DNA from: Periconia sp. R9002
Taxonomy: Eukaryota; Ascomycota; Dothideomycetes; Pleosporales; Periconiaceae
Assembly: GCA_023627715.1 (NCBI GenBank)
Contig: JAMAHW010000116.1
Coordinates: forward strand, 36,624 to 100,623
DNA: 64,000 nucleotides
Direction of reading: 5' to 3'
Part shown: positions 62,765 to 64,000 of the stretch, in pieces
Layout of the letters: the number at the start of each line of letters is the position of its first letter
How positions within the stretch are numbered: the stretch's first letter is position 1
Program-made: the position numbers and the translations under genes
Notes under the pieces: model-generated
What the model was told of the DNA's origin: nothing
What the model saw: only the letters and a program-made list of their open reading frames with translations
The model's database searches: none

Positions 62765-64000
62765 CGCTTCGTGTCACGACTTTGAGTGGAACAGGCTTTA
62801 AAATTCTGAAGAAAGAAAGTAACTGTGAATATCCAATGTTTTCTTTTAAAATATTCCAGAATACCTACTCCTCTACCATCCCTGATATGGATAGTGGGGC
62901 ACGTAGGGGTAACTATAGCAGCTAATGGAGGTTCGGAAGTTTTGAATGCCGTGATTCACCTCGAATACTAACGTCTTCTAGGTATTTTGCAATAACGTCG
63001 ACAAAAGCAAAGACGCCAACAGCGAAAGATACTATTATTAGCACTTAAGCAATTAACTATAACTTTTCCTAACCACACCACAACAATCATCAATACACCT
63101 TCCAAAAGAATTTAGTTAAGACCTAACACCTACTCTAGCAAACCCCAACCACCTTCTTTTACACACGTAGTATAAATTAAATCCATTTTAAGTTAATCAT
63201 CGTAGAGTGTTACTACCCTAGGCCAGGATGCGTTTGAAATACTACATCAATATCATATATATAAACGACTCCACAAAGAAACTATCCTTCCCTTCCCTTT
63301 ACTTCTCACCTTCCCTTCTTAACCCCCTAACCCTAAGCTTTAAACACTCAGTTCACTAACCAAACCCAAATCCCAAACACATAATCTACCTACTCACTCA
63401 CTTACATACCAATCCTCAAGATCAATTCCCCACCCCCACTACCTCCTCTTTCCTCACAACCCTCATTCCATTCGATCAAGCCATTAATTCCTCACTCCAC
63501 ACATAAATACCTAAATGAGACGTCGACGGTACGGGATAAATATAGCAGTACAGCAGTAGCAGTACATACCCTCAGGCATATCAATTAATAATTACCTAAC
63601 TTTCACTAATAGAACCTATCTATACCTTGAAAAGTCCGTCCCGGCAATTGCAAAAATCCACAACACCGGCGTAAAGAAAAATCCAGGCGGTTTTTCATCA
63701 ACCACCCATAGCAATCCAAACAACCTCCATACCATTTCGACACACACACACACACAAACAACTCGTAGTGATACTACTTCCCTCCTTCCCAAACCCACCC
63801 CCCTCACTCAGTTCACCCCCTCTCGATTCCCAACCTCAATCAATAAACATTAACCCCCTCCCCCTCCGCACACCCCTCCCACCCAACCTGCTGCCACATC
63901 GTAACCCTCCTAACCATCATAACCCCCTTCGCCTCCCCACCACCCCCCTTCCCTCCCTCTTCCCCCTCCCCATCCCACCCCCACGTCCTCCCCCACTCCC
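62765..64000. other. Gene-free, C/T-rich, G-poor right end
   Basis: No coding frame supported. From about 63280 the plus strand is almost free of G and rich in C, T and A, increasingly C-rich toward 64000. This resembles the pyrimidine-rich promoter or 5' UTR of a highly expressed fungal gene transcribed rightward beyond the window. A single ccctaaccctaa at ~63325 is too short to be telomeric. Confidence 0.45.

Noticed and set aside
63325..63337. ccctaaccctaa as a telomeric repeat
   Set aside because: Only two units in an internal pyrimidine-rich region; chance or a telobox-like promoter word is more likely.
1..64000. tRNA, rRNA or CRISPR-like arrays
   Set aside because: I found no cloverleaf with A/B boxes, no rRNA-like stretch and no regularly spaced direct repeats with unique spacers.

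Overview
The window looks like nuclear DNA of a filamentous ascomycete (Pezizomycotina). Most genes carry short 46-70 nt introns with GT/AG borders (one GC/AG). Protein families are typical of these fungi: DUF6594, DUF4360, fungal transcription-factor domain, FAS1/GPI, REI1-like, zf-3CxxC. There are TA-rich blocks that look RIP-mutated. All exon joins below were read by hand; for every multi-exon gene I call without a frameshift the exon lengths sum to a multiple of three.

Left part (1-17 kb): end of a coiled-coil protein, a DUF6594 membrane protein, a protein with two retropepsin-like domains, a cytochrome P450, a GPI-anchored FAS1 protein, two multi-pass membrane proteins of unknown function and a secreted DUF4360 protein. 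The spacers are long and hold small dispersed repeats.

Centre (17.7-54.6 kb): a candidate, apparently undescribed non-ribosomal peptide cluster. Order: secreted epoxide hydrolase (-), Old Yellow Enzyme-type flavin oxidoreductase (+), Zn-cluster-less fungal transcription-factor-domain protein (+), a RIP-degraded transposon block, a 20.2-kb NRPS gene (-), a divergently transcribed 2-oxoglutarate/Fe(II) oxygenase (+), an aminoglycoside-phosphotransferase-fold kinase (+), then a REI1-like protein, a SurE phosphatase and an MFS transporter (-). The NRPS reads as one 9-exon gene of about 6,600 residues: A-T / C-A-T / C-A-T / C-A-T / C-A-T-E / C-A-T-TE. The expected product is a hexapeptide with a D-residue at position 5, released by a thioesterase, and possibly hydroxylated by the oxygenase and exported by the MFS protein. 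Which flanking genes really belong is inference.

Right part (55-64 kb): a decayed sugar-transporter pseudogene, a C2H2-array plus zf-3CxxC protein, a BTB-type gene with two compensating frameshifts, and an SDR gene with one frameshift and a T24A9 tract in an intron. The last 1.2 kb is gene-free, C/T-rich and G-poor, probably the promoter side of a gene beyond the edge.
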